Positions 53,643 through 64,000 of a stretch of 64,000 nucleotides of DNA are shown here, piece after piece. Position 1 is the first letter of the stretch. The number at the start of each line of letters is the position of its first letter. The notes under the pieces were generated by a model that had not been told where the DNA came from, did no database searches, and was given only the letters and a program-made list of their open reading frames with translations. Source of the DNA: Acanthosoma haemorrhoidale (Eukaryota; Arthropoda; Insecta; Hemiptera; Acanthosomatidae). Location of the stretch: assembly GCA_930367205.1 (NCBI GenBank), contig OV884009.1:32931841-32995840 (forward strand), given 5' to 3'. Position numbers and translations under genes: made by a program.

Positions 53643-53795
53643 GTTCACCTTATGAATCATAAACCTAAAAACTAACTTACATCAAACAAACAAAATCTTA
53701 ACCTCATTTTCCCTGACAGTCTGTTGCCATCGATGCGGGAAGGGTGGTGGGGTAAAAGTTTTAAGCACTGGATTTGTTAGGTGCTGCAACGAGTC
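53643..53795 (-). repeat. Dispersed repeat, copy 2
   Basis: Reverse-complement copy of 40660-40802, sharing CATCGATGGCAACAGACTGT and the following GGGAAAAT-AGGTTAAG segment. The two copies are about 13 kb apart in opposite orientation. Confidence 0.65.
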
Positions 53796-53974
53796 AAAAA
53801 ACATGATGCGTCTCTGGTTGATGAACTCACCCACCGACGGGACACCAAGCAACGGGTGCGGCATTCTTTAACCTCTCGAGAGAGTTGTGTCTAATCCGGG
53901 GTCTCCTCAATACCCGATCAAGTATACTGTAATATAAGTATAATCACTTAAAAAGATAGTTGGTGTTGTTAGGG

Positions 53975-54040
53975 TTGTCATCCGTAGCTTAGCTGGACCC
54001 AAGCAGATACCTGGAGGTCTCGGATTCCAAACCCTACCGT
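53975..54040 (+). other. tRNA-like segment
   Basis: TAGCTTAGCTGG (53985-53996) is a full A-box match and GGTCTCGGATTCC (54016-54028) approximates a B box. The spacing is short and the acceptor stem does not pair, so it is a tRNA-derived relic. Confidence 0.4.
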
Positions 54041-54389
54041 AGCAATATATCTTTGGTTTAATATTCTAACAAAAAGAAAACAATTAGAATCACCTAGGAT
54101 GACACTAAATGGTTGACCGTGCTACTTCAGACAAGTGCAGTGCTTTTGGTAACCACCATTTGGATGGTGGACACATCTATACCGTAGGAAAGTTTTTACG
54201 GGCTGAGACAAAATTGTGAACAACGTAAAATAATAATGATTGAGCGGACAACGATTAGCATTGTTTATGATTAGCCCTTGGAGTTTACGGTATCATCAGT
54301 CGTAAGTAATTCTGTAAACCGAATACTGGACAGACTTATTTATTTAAAATTAAACAGTTCATAATGTGGCGTGAGAGCTGTCTCAAACG
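54041..54389. other. No gene seen
   Basis: Ordinary AT-rich sequence up to the target-site duplication of the next Jockey copy. Confidence 0.5.
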
Positions 54390-54400
54390 GTGCAGTAATT

Positions 54401-56577
54401 TTTTTTTTTTTTTTTTTTAACAACAATTTATTAAGATTAAAATACATTAAATCTGCCTTCTTTATTAGGCAATAAGTAATTGAGATAAATGTTATCATTC
54501 ATACCATATTTACAATATCATTCACTCGCTCATTCATAGAATATTTACAAACAGCACAGAGGCCCCCCAAGTTCACATGCTTGTCACCTCCCTCGCATGC
54601 GAAGGAGGCAGCGGAGTCTTGGGAAGTCCCCCACGCTCCTAAGTCAGCCGCATCACTGGATAAGAGCCAGCGGAGGCTGACCAAGAGCGCTAGAGCCACA
54701 GACGCTCAGGACATGATATGACTCCCACTAACACTTAGTTATAGCAGGTCACGAGGCCACTGCCATTTTAATCTCCGAGGAGGATTATAGGGATGAGTGG
54801 TGCAGTGCAATGACTGTGCTAGGGAATTAGGGTGGTTGGATAAGTGACTATGGAGTTTTATGAACTTGGAAGGGATGAGTTCAAGAATATAGGGTATATT
54901 CAGATCATTGTGAAGGGTTTTGTTACTGACGTAATAAGGGGCATTTACTATTGTTCTCACGACTTTTGATTGAAAGGATTGGATGCGCTTGATGTTCGAC
55001 TTTTTTGCTGTCCCCCATAGCTCTATTCTGTATGTCCAGATTGGCTTAAGTATAACTTTGTGAATAAGTAGTTTATTTTCTATTGAGAGATGGGATGTCC
55101 TTCGAAGTAGTCTGTACAGTTGTCCAAAGCGTCTGTTTAGTTCTTGTCTTTTTAGCCTCGTATGTGGGTTCCATGTCAGTCTTTTGTCGAGATAGAAGCC
55201 TAGATACCTTACTGTCTCAGACACAGGGAGAGGAATCGAATTTAAAAAAACTGGCGGACAGGACTTGCGGCTGAGAGTGAAGGTTATGTGGGAGCATTTT
55301 GCTTCCTTGACCTTGATTCGCCATTGGTTGCATCAATACTCGATCTCATCAAGGTGTTTTTGAAGGTATTGGGATGCTATATCAGGGTCTGAATGGGTTG
55401 ACAGGACTGCAGTGTCATCTGCAAATGTTGCCAAGAAGGTATTGGTGGTGGAGGGGAAATCAGCGGTGTATAGATTATAGAGGATGGGACCCAGGACGCT
55501 GCTCTGCGGAACTCCTGCTTTTATGGGATAGTAGTTGGAATATTCTAAACCACAGCGGACTTGGAAGAAGCGGTTTGAAAGGTAGGACTGTAGGATTAGG
55601 AATAGGGTCTACGGTTAATATCCTCTGAGCTTGTAAAGCAAACCTGCGTGCAAAACCCTGTCAAAAGCTTAAGCTATATCAAGAAAGGCTGCAGTGCAAT
55701 ACTGTTTGGATTCGAGGGCTGAGGAGATGTGATCGACAACGTGAAGGCCTTGTTGAGCAGTGGAATGTCGTTGGCGGAAGCCAAACTGGTGAGTAGGATA
55801 AAGGTTTTTGGATTCAATAATTGGAAATAGGCGTTTTAATAGGAGTTTTTCAAATATTTTTGTGAGTATAGGGAGTAGGTTAATTGGACGGTAAGATGAG
55901 GCATCATTGGGTGGTTTGCCGGGTTTTACGAATAGGACTATAATGGAGTGTTTCCAGAGGAGAGGAAAATGCGTCGTTTGGATAATGCAGTTATAAATGT
56001 AGGTTAAGAAGATTATGGCTTTAGGAGGAAGATGTTGGAGAATTCGAGGAGTAAGGAGATCATATCCTGGAGATTTTCGGTAAGGTAATTTTTTTAGAAG
56101 ATATTTAACCTCAGAGGGGTTAACGGTTTTTGGTGGTAGTGAGTGAGGTATAGGTGAAGTGAGGAAATCTTCAACAGCTGAGCGATGACTATTGTTTTGA
56201 GGAGTAAGGTGAGGAGTGAAAGTACGGGAAAGATGCAGTGCGAATCCTTCCGCCCTCGCACCATCCAAAGCAGCCCAGGACCCACCATCATGACGGAGCG
56301 GGTGTAACAGGATGATATTTTAGGATTTTCTTAGTTAGATTCCACAAGGAGTTGTCCCTGGTAGACAGAGAGGAGAGATAGGAATTAAAAGAATCAGAAC
56401 GGAAGGATGCCAATTGCCGCTTTACCAACCTGCGGTACTGATTGTATGAGCGACGATCAGCAGGATGGCGGGATCTTTGCCACACTGTTCTCGAGTGGCG
56501 TTTGGATTGGATTAGGTCTATGAGATACTGAAGTAAAGGATTTTGATTGTGAATTTTAGATGAGGGTGGGGTGACGA
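54401..56577 (-). mobile_element. Jockey copy of 2.2 kb with 11-bp target-site duplication
   Basis: GTGCAGTAATT is repeated exactly at 54390-54400 and 56578-56588. The element reads on the minus strand from the linker between endonuclease and reverse transcriptase to the poly(A) tail (a T run at 54401). The 5' part was lost on insertion. It is the longest minus-strand member of the family here. Confidence 0.92.
54739..56577 (-). pseudogene. Decayed Jockey ORF2 (reverse transcriptase part)
   Basis: The minus strand encodes, in order, the linker region (RHPADRRSYNQYRRLVKRQ), the reverse transcriptase palm with SPGYDLLTPRIL, SSYRPINLLPIL, and AFLDIA ending in a stop at about 55669, then FADDTAV (complement near 55430) and the C-terminal region with VRYLGFYLDKRLTW down to PPRRLKWQWPRDLL. 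Frame changes near 56288 and 55669 and further stops inactivate it. There is no endonuclease domain. Confidence 0.85.
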
Positions 56578-56588
56578 GTGCAGTAATT

Positions 56589-56988
56589 AAAGTGACCACT
56601 TCATAGCAAGACGAATTGAGGTTTTTGACCGTTCACTTCTGATAGCAGTAAATGAAATCACTCCAGCTATCCGATAGCCGGTCTAATTTCAATTTTAAAC
56701 ATGCATCAGAACTTCACTCGTGTTGTTCCCGTCGTAAAGAGAGCGGTTAAAAAATTAAAACGCCGTCATGCATATGAAAAAGAAAATTGAGCACAGAATA
56801 TGACAGGGGTCGCCAACCTTTTCGTAAATAAGAACACATTCTAGAATATCTGTCGAGCGGCAGGCATCGTTTAATTGTTCAAGGAAAATTTATTATTTAT
56901 CGTAACGTACTCTTTTACTCTTTCAGTCCCTTTTTTAGGGAAAGCGATTCTTTGAAATCTTCGTAACATAAGTACATTTTAGCTTGAT
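56589..56988. other. No gene seen
   Basis: AT-rich spacer between the Jockey copy and the MITE. Confidence 0.5.
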
Positions 56989-57455
56989 ACAAACACGGAA
57001 CACAATTTTATAACTAGAGCTTTTAGTTCTGAATACTTTTTTCACACAAATTTTTAATCTAAAATTTGCCAGAGCGTTTTGGACTGAGCCTAAATTTCCT
57101 TTAAAAGAACACCTTTATGGAACTAGATTACTCTGTATATAGATTACTAGCACTCTGTACGATCATGTTATATTGCGGATTGTTTTGAAGAGAAGGAAAT
57201 TGAGATCATTGTGCAACTGGTCAACAACAGTTTATTAATTTTGGCTAATGGTGTACGAACGAGTAAAGTGGCAGAAGTAGTTAAGCGCAAAAAAGCTTTC
57301 CAGCAGTTGGACATAATCTAGTTCCATGAAGGTGTTCTTTTAAAGGAAATTTAGGCTCAGTCCAAAACGCTCGGGCAAATTTTCGATTAAAAATTTGTAT
57401 GAAAAAAGTATCTAGAACTAAAAGCTCTAGTTATAAAATTGTGTTCCGTGTTTGT
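56989..57455. mobile_element. Foldback MITE with 142-bp terminal inverted repeats
   Basis: The left arm (56989-57130) begins ACAAACACGGAACACAATTT and ends AACTAGATTA. The right arm (57314-57455) is its reverse complement with few mismatches, ending CCGTGTTTGT. The central 183 bases (57131-57313) carry no known domain, although one plus-strand frame reads ILANGVRTSKVAEVVKRKKA. It is a non-autonomous DNA transposon. Flanking bases do not show an obvious duplication, so I cannot assign a superfamily. Confidence 0.85.
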
Positions 57456-57804
57456 CTTAACTTAATCGTGTTAAGCGGCGTTCTCAAAAATGAAATTCAT
57501 TAGGATCCGGTACCGATCTCGACTCATTAAGAGACTCCATTAAGAGCATGATAAGAATCAGCTGTACCAACTTGACCCGAACGGTTGTTCAAAATAAAAC
57601 GTACCATTTTTCCCATGGAACATTAACCCCAAGTAACTTTATTGAGTAGTATTTTTGAATTTGTAAGTACTTTTTATTGGTTGTCTTGTATTCTAAAAAT
57701 CAAAAGACGTTCTGCTTTAACGCAATTCATTTCTTTGGTATCCATTGAGTATGCACGTAATAATACCTGAAGAATTTTTACGAAGCAAATAAGGTAAAGC
57801 CTTG

Positions 57805-58050
57805 GTTAGTGTGGTGGAGGGACCTCTAGGAAGGATAATTAGAGGTTAGCATGCTGACTGCGTTAATTCGGGTTCTATCCCCGTCACATCCAGGAATATT
57901 TTCATTGTGAGATGGGCCTGTTCGGGGTCAACTCAGTGTCGCGAGGAAATTTTAGTAACTACTAGAATGAAAAAGTTGATTAAGAAAACCGAATTTAGGG
58001 TAACACTTAGTGATGATCACACTTGCACCTCAGTGTCACATAAAGATGAA
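57805..58050 (+). repeat. tRNA-derived SINE, copy 3
   Basis: An A-box-like TTAGTGTGGTGGA and a B-box-like GGGTTCTATCCCC (57868-57881) form a tRNA-related head. The body has AAGTTGATTAAGAAAACCGA, and the 3' part reads GATGATCACACTTGCACCTC then AGTGTCAC. It matches the 52896-53130 copy in the same order. Confidence 0.65.
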
Positions 58051-60534
58051 AGACAACCCTGAATAAAAGTAGAGACTCCTCCATCTGGTTTGTCAGAAAT
58101 TAATTTATTCTATAATTGAAATTCAGCAAAGCAGTTCCACTGTATGGTTGTTGACTCCTTAGTGAAGTGTCTCCTTATTTTAACTCCACGAATCGCAGAT
58201 TTTTGGATTATTTTTCCTTTCTATTAAGACGGACACCACCCCCATCACTTGGCGAGAAACTCCTTAATTAGGAACAAAAACATACGGTGGCCCTAAGGAG
58301 GGATACCTCCCATTGTCCCGATAGTAGCTTTTCTATACCTTTTTATTACACCAATGCGAATTAAAAAGACCCCGGATGAGCCCTTATAATTAGAAGGCCA
58401 AATGGAGCACCACTTAGACTGATGAAAAGATTCGACTTTGGAATATTGAGGATATAGCAATTAGTAGGTGTGATTTAACTAATTCAAGTGTCCCGCTAAC
58501 AAGTGGCGCCTATCCCTCCACAGCGGACAAAAAACTGTACAAGTCCTGGATTGTATACGGTGCAATTAATACGGGTTCTGAATTGATGAGGATGTCAGCT
58601 TGTAAGGAGACGTTTGTAGCTGATGCCATGAAAAGACATCGGTTGTTACGGGCCTCTGCACGCGCTATCCCCTTTTCCAACTTAATTGCTACTTAATATG
58701 AAGGCACTTTTATATGACTTGAATTACTTTTTTTGTCTGCAACGCGTTCATGGGCCAACATGGGTTCCTATGTAATGAAAATCCAAGTCAAGTGTGATGC
58801 ATCACTCAATTAGGGGTTTCGTTACGACTGCTAAAAAGTTGCAAACGGGATCCCTTTTTGTGGTTGTTGTACGTGACATACGCGTACGTCAGCTAAAGGA
58901 TATTTAAACTTCCGGTAATGACGAACATTTAATTCACAAAACTTTAATTTCAACAAAAGAGTTCCTCTATTACTGTGTTCGCGAACTAAATCTAAGTGAA
59001 TGAAAGATATAAACAAGAAAAACTACAATTAACACATTAATTAAAAACATTTAACAAAATCTATTGTTTAAAAAAAAAACGATTCAACGGGTGTGCGCAA
59101 CATAAAATAAAGCAGGTTTATTTGTATTTGGAATGTATGTAAGTGCTCGTTATCGGTCGTAGAGGACGCCTTGGCGAGGAGGTGTAGAATGAGCTAGTCT
59201 AGTCGAAGGCTCGCTATCCCGAACATATCCTCACACCATTTACAACAACAAACCTGATGGATGAGTCACTATAATTCGGATCCGGTATCTACCTGACTCT
59301 TGGCGAACTCATGATGAACTAGCCATGGGGCAATGGGACAACAATTAAAAACTCTCCTGGCTCTCTTAGAGATTATTCATCTGAAATACATTCAACAGCT
59401 GTGTCTAAAACCCGCTAACAGCCGGCCTCCATAAGTACTAGAATGCCTAAACAATCACATTCACAACATCGAACATTTGCAGTCTACGAAAGAACCAACA
59501 CATAATCCAGACTATTGATCAGAGGTCCGGGATTCAATGGCTGTCTTACTCACTATAAGCAGATCTCTACCTACCTGACCACAGATCTGCATTCCTTTGA
59601 CCTTTTTTCTCTTCGTGCAAATAACTTCTGGAACTCTAACCTTCATCAATTCGTCATTATTCTTCCTTTCATATTTCGAAATCCTGTCTTTATCAGTACA
59701 TCCTAACGTCTCCATCCACGTCCATCTAGCTAGTATGAGTGCTATCCCACTATCAACAAGAGTCTACCTGCAATATTTATTTTCATGTGATTTTTTTTGT
59801 GTGTATATAAACACAGAAAATGTAGTCTGTCTTATCTTATCAAAATAGCAATTAATGTTTTACATTTACTTATAATGCTTTTTATTTAAATGTAATTCTC
59901 GGTAATCCTGACTTTATCAACTACTTCTTCAGAACGGTGCTCTTATATTCATCAACATTAAGGGACTTCCCAGAATAAAGTTTATTTTTTATTTAATTAA
60001 TACGAGAACCTGATGCAAGCATGTATGAACGTCCTCCATAAACAAATTTAATGGAAAGCTAACATGTTTCTTTCGTAAGCCGACACAGTGATATCGATAT
60101 TGGGAATATTCCTTCCCGATTCTACCTGATACCACTTCACCCGGTCAGACACAGAAGATTACGCCATTTTCGCACAGCTGGTGAAGCGAACAATAACATG
60201 ATGTTTTAAATTCTGCGAATGCCATGCTACTTTTAATTGTCATTTTCGCTATTAGATTTACATAAATTGGAATTGTTTTGGCACCTTATTTATTTATTTT
60301 TGTTTCTTTTTGCAGAGCAAAACAGTTTTTTATCAACTTTTTGTTTCTTAATATCGGTAATATCTATCTATTTTCCACTGTTTTGCTTTATACTGTTCTC
60401 CTTTTAATGCATCATTGACAGGCATAACTGTAAGAATAGCAGTTTGCCTTCTTCTTTTTGTTTTTATCAGGTATTTTTCTTGGACCTGCTTTTTCAAATG
60501 ACCTTTGAAGCTACTGGCGTTCAGCTTCAGGCGT
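58051..60534. other. No gene assigned
   Basis: AT-rich with some more complex blocks (58200-58680, 59150-59420). ORFs such as 59512-59715 and 59597-59848 are small and unrecognised. Confidence 0.45.
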
Positions 60535-61830
60535 TGAGAAAGATCTATTACTGGATAGGCCAGCAGTGGATAGCCCAGAGAGAGACAGATTTGACACGCC
60601 TAGAAGTGGATTGGACAGCCTGCCCAGAAGGAGATGGAAGTGTATGGAGCTGGTTCGGAAGGAAGCATTGTTGGTGAATTAGAAATGACAACAGAAAGCT
60701 CAGAGGTGGGGTTTGAAGTAGAGGAGCAGGCCCATCGGTTACATAGAAAGGCATGAAGCGTTCGCTTTGAAATATGTTACCGTTAAAAGGGAATATTCCT
60801 GAAACTCTCCAACATCTGAAAACTCCATGCCAAGGGTACTCCCGTTGATACATTACCTGGGGTATCATGAATCGTCATTGGAAGCTTATTCATTGTCATC
60901 CAAGAATCACAAGAAATGTTGACGAACTTCTTCAAAGGGCCGTATACATTCCTGTCGAGGAGCTGCAGCTATTGCAATGGGAAGGAAAGGATAGCAGTGT
61001 GATGACATTACTTTTGTAGGAGTCTAGGAGCTGAACTGAGAGCTGCTATGATTCGCACATGATCGAGGAGCAATAGACAAGGTCTCTCAGAAGAAAATCA
61101 AGTGTGATGAACGAAGTGTTTGACATATTTTAAAACATTTTTCTCAACCATCCACCCCTAAGGATCAGGATCTCCCTAACAACCAACACGGTCTTCACAA
61201 ACCAAATGTGGCCGATAGTTTACTCTGGGAAACACTATGAACTGAGGTATGCTGTTACAGCTATTGCTAATGTGGCAATGAACGAGGGATCATCGGATGC
61301 CGTTCTGCCAATCTGATGGAATCCTCTCCACCCAACTACCCGATTAGGTTTTGAACAGTATTCAGGTCAGTTTCATCTACATTCCAAATGTCTAATAACC
61401 CACTCTTAAGGCAGTTGATGAGCGTCAAAGTTATAAAGAAAGCCTGGGCATTTGACCGATTAAAACTTGTAGCTCTCGCTAGGCTAGTAGCTTGAGCTGC
61501 ACTAATTAATTACGATTTTTGCCTCCTTTGAAATCCCGAAAAACTTCTTCAATTTCTTGTTTAGGCCAAGAGGATGGAATTTTGCAGTTGCAAGCTACAA
61601 CAAATGAGTACGCAAATCTTCTAACTTCCTTTGGTGTTTATCCAAAGTAAATGTAAGGTGACTTCAGCAAATATTCTACAAGGACGTTTCCCTGCTCTGA
61701 CTCGATCACCTGAAGGCATAAGAATGCTAGGAGTTCGAAGTGCAAATGTTTTCGACAAAACATAACCTGTAAGCTTTGTTCTCGAGGTATATATTCAACT
61801 GAATATCTTAAAATAACAGAAAAACTGTCG
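60535..61830 (-). pseudogene. Decayed pogo-like (psq/DDE_1) transposase
   Basis: Minus-strand fragments in different frames line up with this transposase type. From N- to C-terminus: a psq-type DNA-binding remnant (MNTKEVRRFAYSFVVACN, near 61600), then TSLARATSFNRSNAQAFF and NVDETDLNTVQN, which carry the first catalytic Asp (about 61340-61490). A region corresponding to the FLKHFIKHT segment lies near 61140, and a LLLLDH remnant of the second catalytic Asp near 61070. The C-terminal signature VSGIFPFNGNIF, then MPFYVTD, falls near 60750-60790. Multiple stops and frameshifts show that it is dead. Terminal repeats were not found. Confidence 0.75.
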
Positions 61831-63229
61831 ACCAGGATCAACTATAATAAATTGCAAAAACTGAATGGTATAGTTACTATTAATGTCAATGTAATAGTGT
61901 AAAAATTGACTCACCAAAACAAAAATCACAAAAACTGCTCTTTCTTGGTTGTTACTCGTCACACTGACTGCAAACTGGCGTCGATGCTAATCGTGGTCCT
62001 AGAGACTCGTCTGACGCTTCATCCAACGGTCTGTGAACTATGAGCACTGTGTGAACTTGCCCCTGTACCAAACTTACTCCGGTCTACTCTACTCTACACA
62101 ATTGACCAATAGCTCAATAACAGGTCTTATGGCTTGTCAGTGGCGTTGGGCTGTAGAGGACTGCTGTACCTGAGAACTCCATCTCATAGATTTACGGTAT
62201 AGAGTTTTGTGAAATATTTTCCTTGTCTCCATTTTTTAAGGCTTATTGTCAAAAAATACATGTTTTCAATATATAATTATTACATTATTATTACTATATA
62301 ATGACTTTATGAGCAAACATGTTGGAAAGATGAAAGGATTACGTCTTCTCGTATTTAAATTCATTATAAAATTTAATTGATTATTTGTCCCTTGTAAAGT
62401 CGCGATGATATCTTAATTACGATAAACTTTGGCCATATTAAATTATATATCTCATGTGTATAAATAACACTAGGATTTAAAATATCCTATGAACATTAAA
62501 ATTAAAATGTGTTTATTTAAACAGTGATAGATTATTGTAATCCAAGGTTAGTAAGTATTATTTTATAATTCTCAAACGATTCATATTTCAAAGTAACTCC
62601 TTTGGTGCCCGTTCAAACTCTGAACAGAGAGTTAGAGAAACACCCTCTGTTCGGGGACCACCCCCTTTAGCCCGATTGAAAGACAGAAATTATTTTGTAA
62701 CAGCGGCATTTGTCTTACCGTTTTGCCTTTTCAATCAGCCCCCACCTGTTTGCCTGAACTCATTATCTAGATTCAGTGGAGCGGTAGGCAGCGGGGAGGG
62801 GGTGGGGGAGGTAGAGCAAAGGTGACTGGAGAGTTTAGCTGACTTAGCCCAACCGCTTAGCGGATTATTTGTCATTGAACAAGCTGTGTTTTAGCTGCTG
62901 GGGATTTTTAGCTTTACCAGCTGATGACACATGAGCCATGTTGTAAATAGTGGTATCAGTAATTGTGTTATTCTCATAATAATTGTGGTGCTTTTAAGGT
63001 TTTCATTTAACTGAGGACGTAGCTCAGTTTTCGATCCAACTGACCGTTGTTTTCACTCTAAAGTATTATTCGAACAATGTCTTTGAACCGTCAATCTATA
63101 ACCCGAAATTCAACTAACCGTTATATCACTTATTTTTTTTGAATATTTTCTGTTTCAAAATCAGAAACCCTAATGTTTTCATGTGTCAGTATGTGTGCCT
63201 ATGCGTCGATCCTGGTGATTTTGACTACC
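61831..63229. other. No gene; GC-richer block at 62600-62960
   Basis: No supported coding region. The block at 62600-62960 is of high complexity with a G run near 62800. Confidence 0.5.
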
Positions 63230-63660
63230 ACTTATCAACCCCTATCTGCTTCCCTCACTCTTTCCTCAGACGTAGCCCAGGGATCGAACCCATCCTTCCC
63301 CATCCTTGTTAGTTGTTACATAAATAATCTCCCTTAAATATATATATCACTGTTCCCATCACCTATACGCTGATGACTCCCAAATATATTTATCTCCCCC
63401 CCCAACTCCGGTTTATTTCCCTACGGTTATTACAATTCGGGGAAAACTCAGGAAATATAGTTCGGCTCCGGTTTCCTTCTCAGATCCTTTGCCGAATTTA
63501 TGTATTAACTGTTAATGACGATAATATTACATTCTGTTCCAGCGTTAAAAACGTAGGGATAACCTTTGACCAAACTCCCTCCTTGAGGCAACAAATCTCC
63601 CATATTTCCCTTCAGTCAATAGTTACCTATCCTTATACTATACCATCGCTCATGCCATCT
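63230..63660 (+). pseudogene. CR1/L2-like reverse transcriptase fragment
   Basis: TAC GCT GAT GAC at 63366-63377 encodes YADD, the catalytic motif, followed by SQIYLS. Further on, 63505-63600 encodes VNDDNITFCSSVKNVGITFD, which resembles the thumb region of CR1/L2-type reverse transcriptases and differs from the Jockey copies. A frameshift separates the two. Only about 400 bases remain, and the rest of the element is gone. Confidence 0.6.
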
Positions 63661-63742
63661 GCCCCCCCCCCCAGCCTACGCGTCAATTCCTTGTACCATA
63701 GCTCACTTTGACTAAGGGTGTGTGCTGTATGAGGGTATAGCG

Positions 63743-64000
63743 ATAAGTCACGCATTTATAGCAGTTCACGAGGCCACTGCCGTTTCAGTCTCCGAGTAGC
63801 ATTGTAGGGATGAGAGTGGCGGAGTGCGATGACTGTATGGGGAGTAGGGTGATTGGATAGGTTACTATGGAATTTCATGAACTTTGAAAGGATCAGTTCA
63901 AGAGTGTAGGGTATATGAAGATCGTTGTGAAGGGTTTTGTTGCGGTCGTAATAAGGGGCATTTACTATTGTTCTCAGGACTTGTGATTGAAAGGAATGGA
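63743..64000 (-). mobile_element. Jockey fragment running off the window end
   Basis: The plus strand reads TATAGCAGTTCACGAGGCCA, then the complement of the PPRRLK-coding region and the upstream ORF2 C-terminal coding sequence, so the element is on the minus strand and continues past the end. The 3' untranslated region is missing at its left edge. Confidence 0.8.

Overview
The window looks like AT-rich animal nuclear DNA dominated by transposable elements, most likely from an arthropod; a crustacean is a guess. The reasons are several clades of non-LTR retrotransposon typical of arthropods (Jockey-like, an RNase H-bearing I/LOA-like element, a CR1/L2-like fragment), Tc1/mariner-like and pogo-like transposase relics, a tRNA-derived SINE family, a long satellite array, and no bacterial-style gene packing. 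I could not recognise any host protein-coding gene with confidence. The only long intact reading frames belong to retroelements.

Layout: 1-7.9 kb is mostly AT-rich DNA with a hammerhead-ribozyme-like motif (682-709), a Jockey 3' fragment (about 1822-2300), a more GC-rich block (3385-3790) and a possible TATA/Inr promoter (about 4547). At 7949-8854 an uninterrupted 301-codon gag-like ORF is followed by an A-rich minisatellite and then by a decayed Jockey ORF2 copy (9357-12190). From 14.7 to 25.0 kb there is a three-layer nest. An old Jockey tail (14684-15160, resuming at 19551) was split by a 5'-complete Jockey copy (15161-19550). The resumed tail was then split by a 5.37-kb I/LOA-like element on the minus strand (19638-25004), which has two intact ORFs (440 and 1199 codons), a full catalytic set and an exact 11-bp target-site duplication.

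From 25 to 43 kb there is AT-rich DNA with two Tc1/mariner-like relics, each interrupted by a Jockey 3' fragment, several other truncated Jockey tails (some with clear target-site duplications), a promoter-like block near 31.15-31.26 kb, and a pair of 135-bp direct repeats around 37.4 and 38.6 kb. From 43.06 to 47.72 kb lies a satellite array of about 22 monomers in 206- and 210-bp versions, with 3-unit and 7-unit higher-order repeats. From 48 to 64 kb there are SINE copies, a foldback MITE with 142-bp inverted repeats (56989-57455), a 2.2-kb Jockey copy with an 11-bp duplication (54401-56577), a pogo-like transposase relic (60535-61830), a CR1/L2-like reverse transcriptase remnant (about 63230-63660) and a Jockey tail running off the end.

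How the parts relate: one Jockey family accounts for about 14 insertions here, nearly all truncated at the 5' end as expected of target-primed reverse transcription. No copy in the window encodes a full enzyme. The I/LOA-like element is the only element that looks capable of self-mobilisation. I did not find a new multi-gene system. The strongest unusual signals are the intact I/LOA-like element and its nest, the hierarchical satellite with a heat-shock-element-like motif in each unit, the gag-only ORF and the hammerhead-like core.
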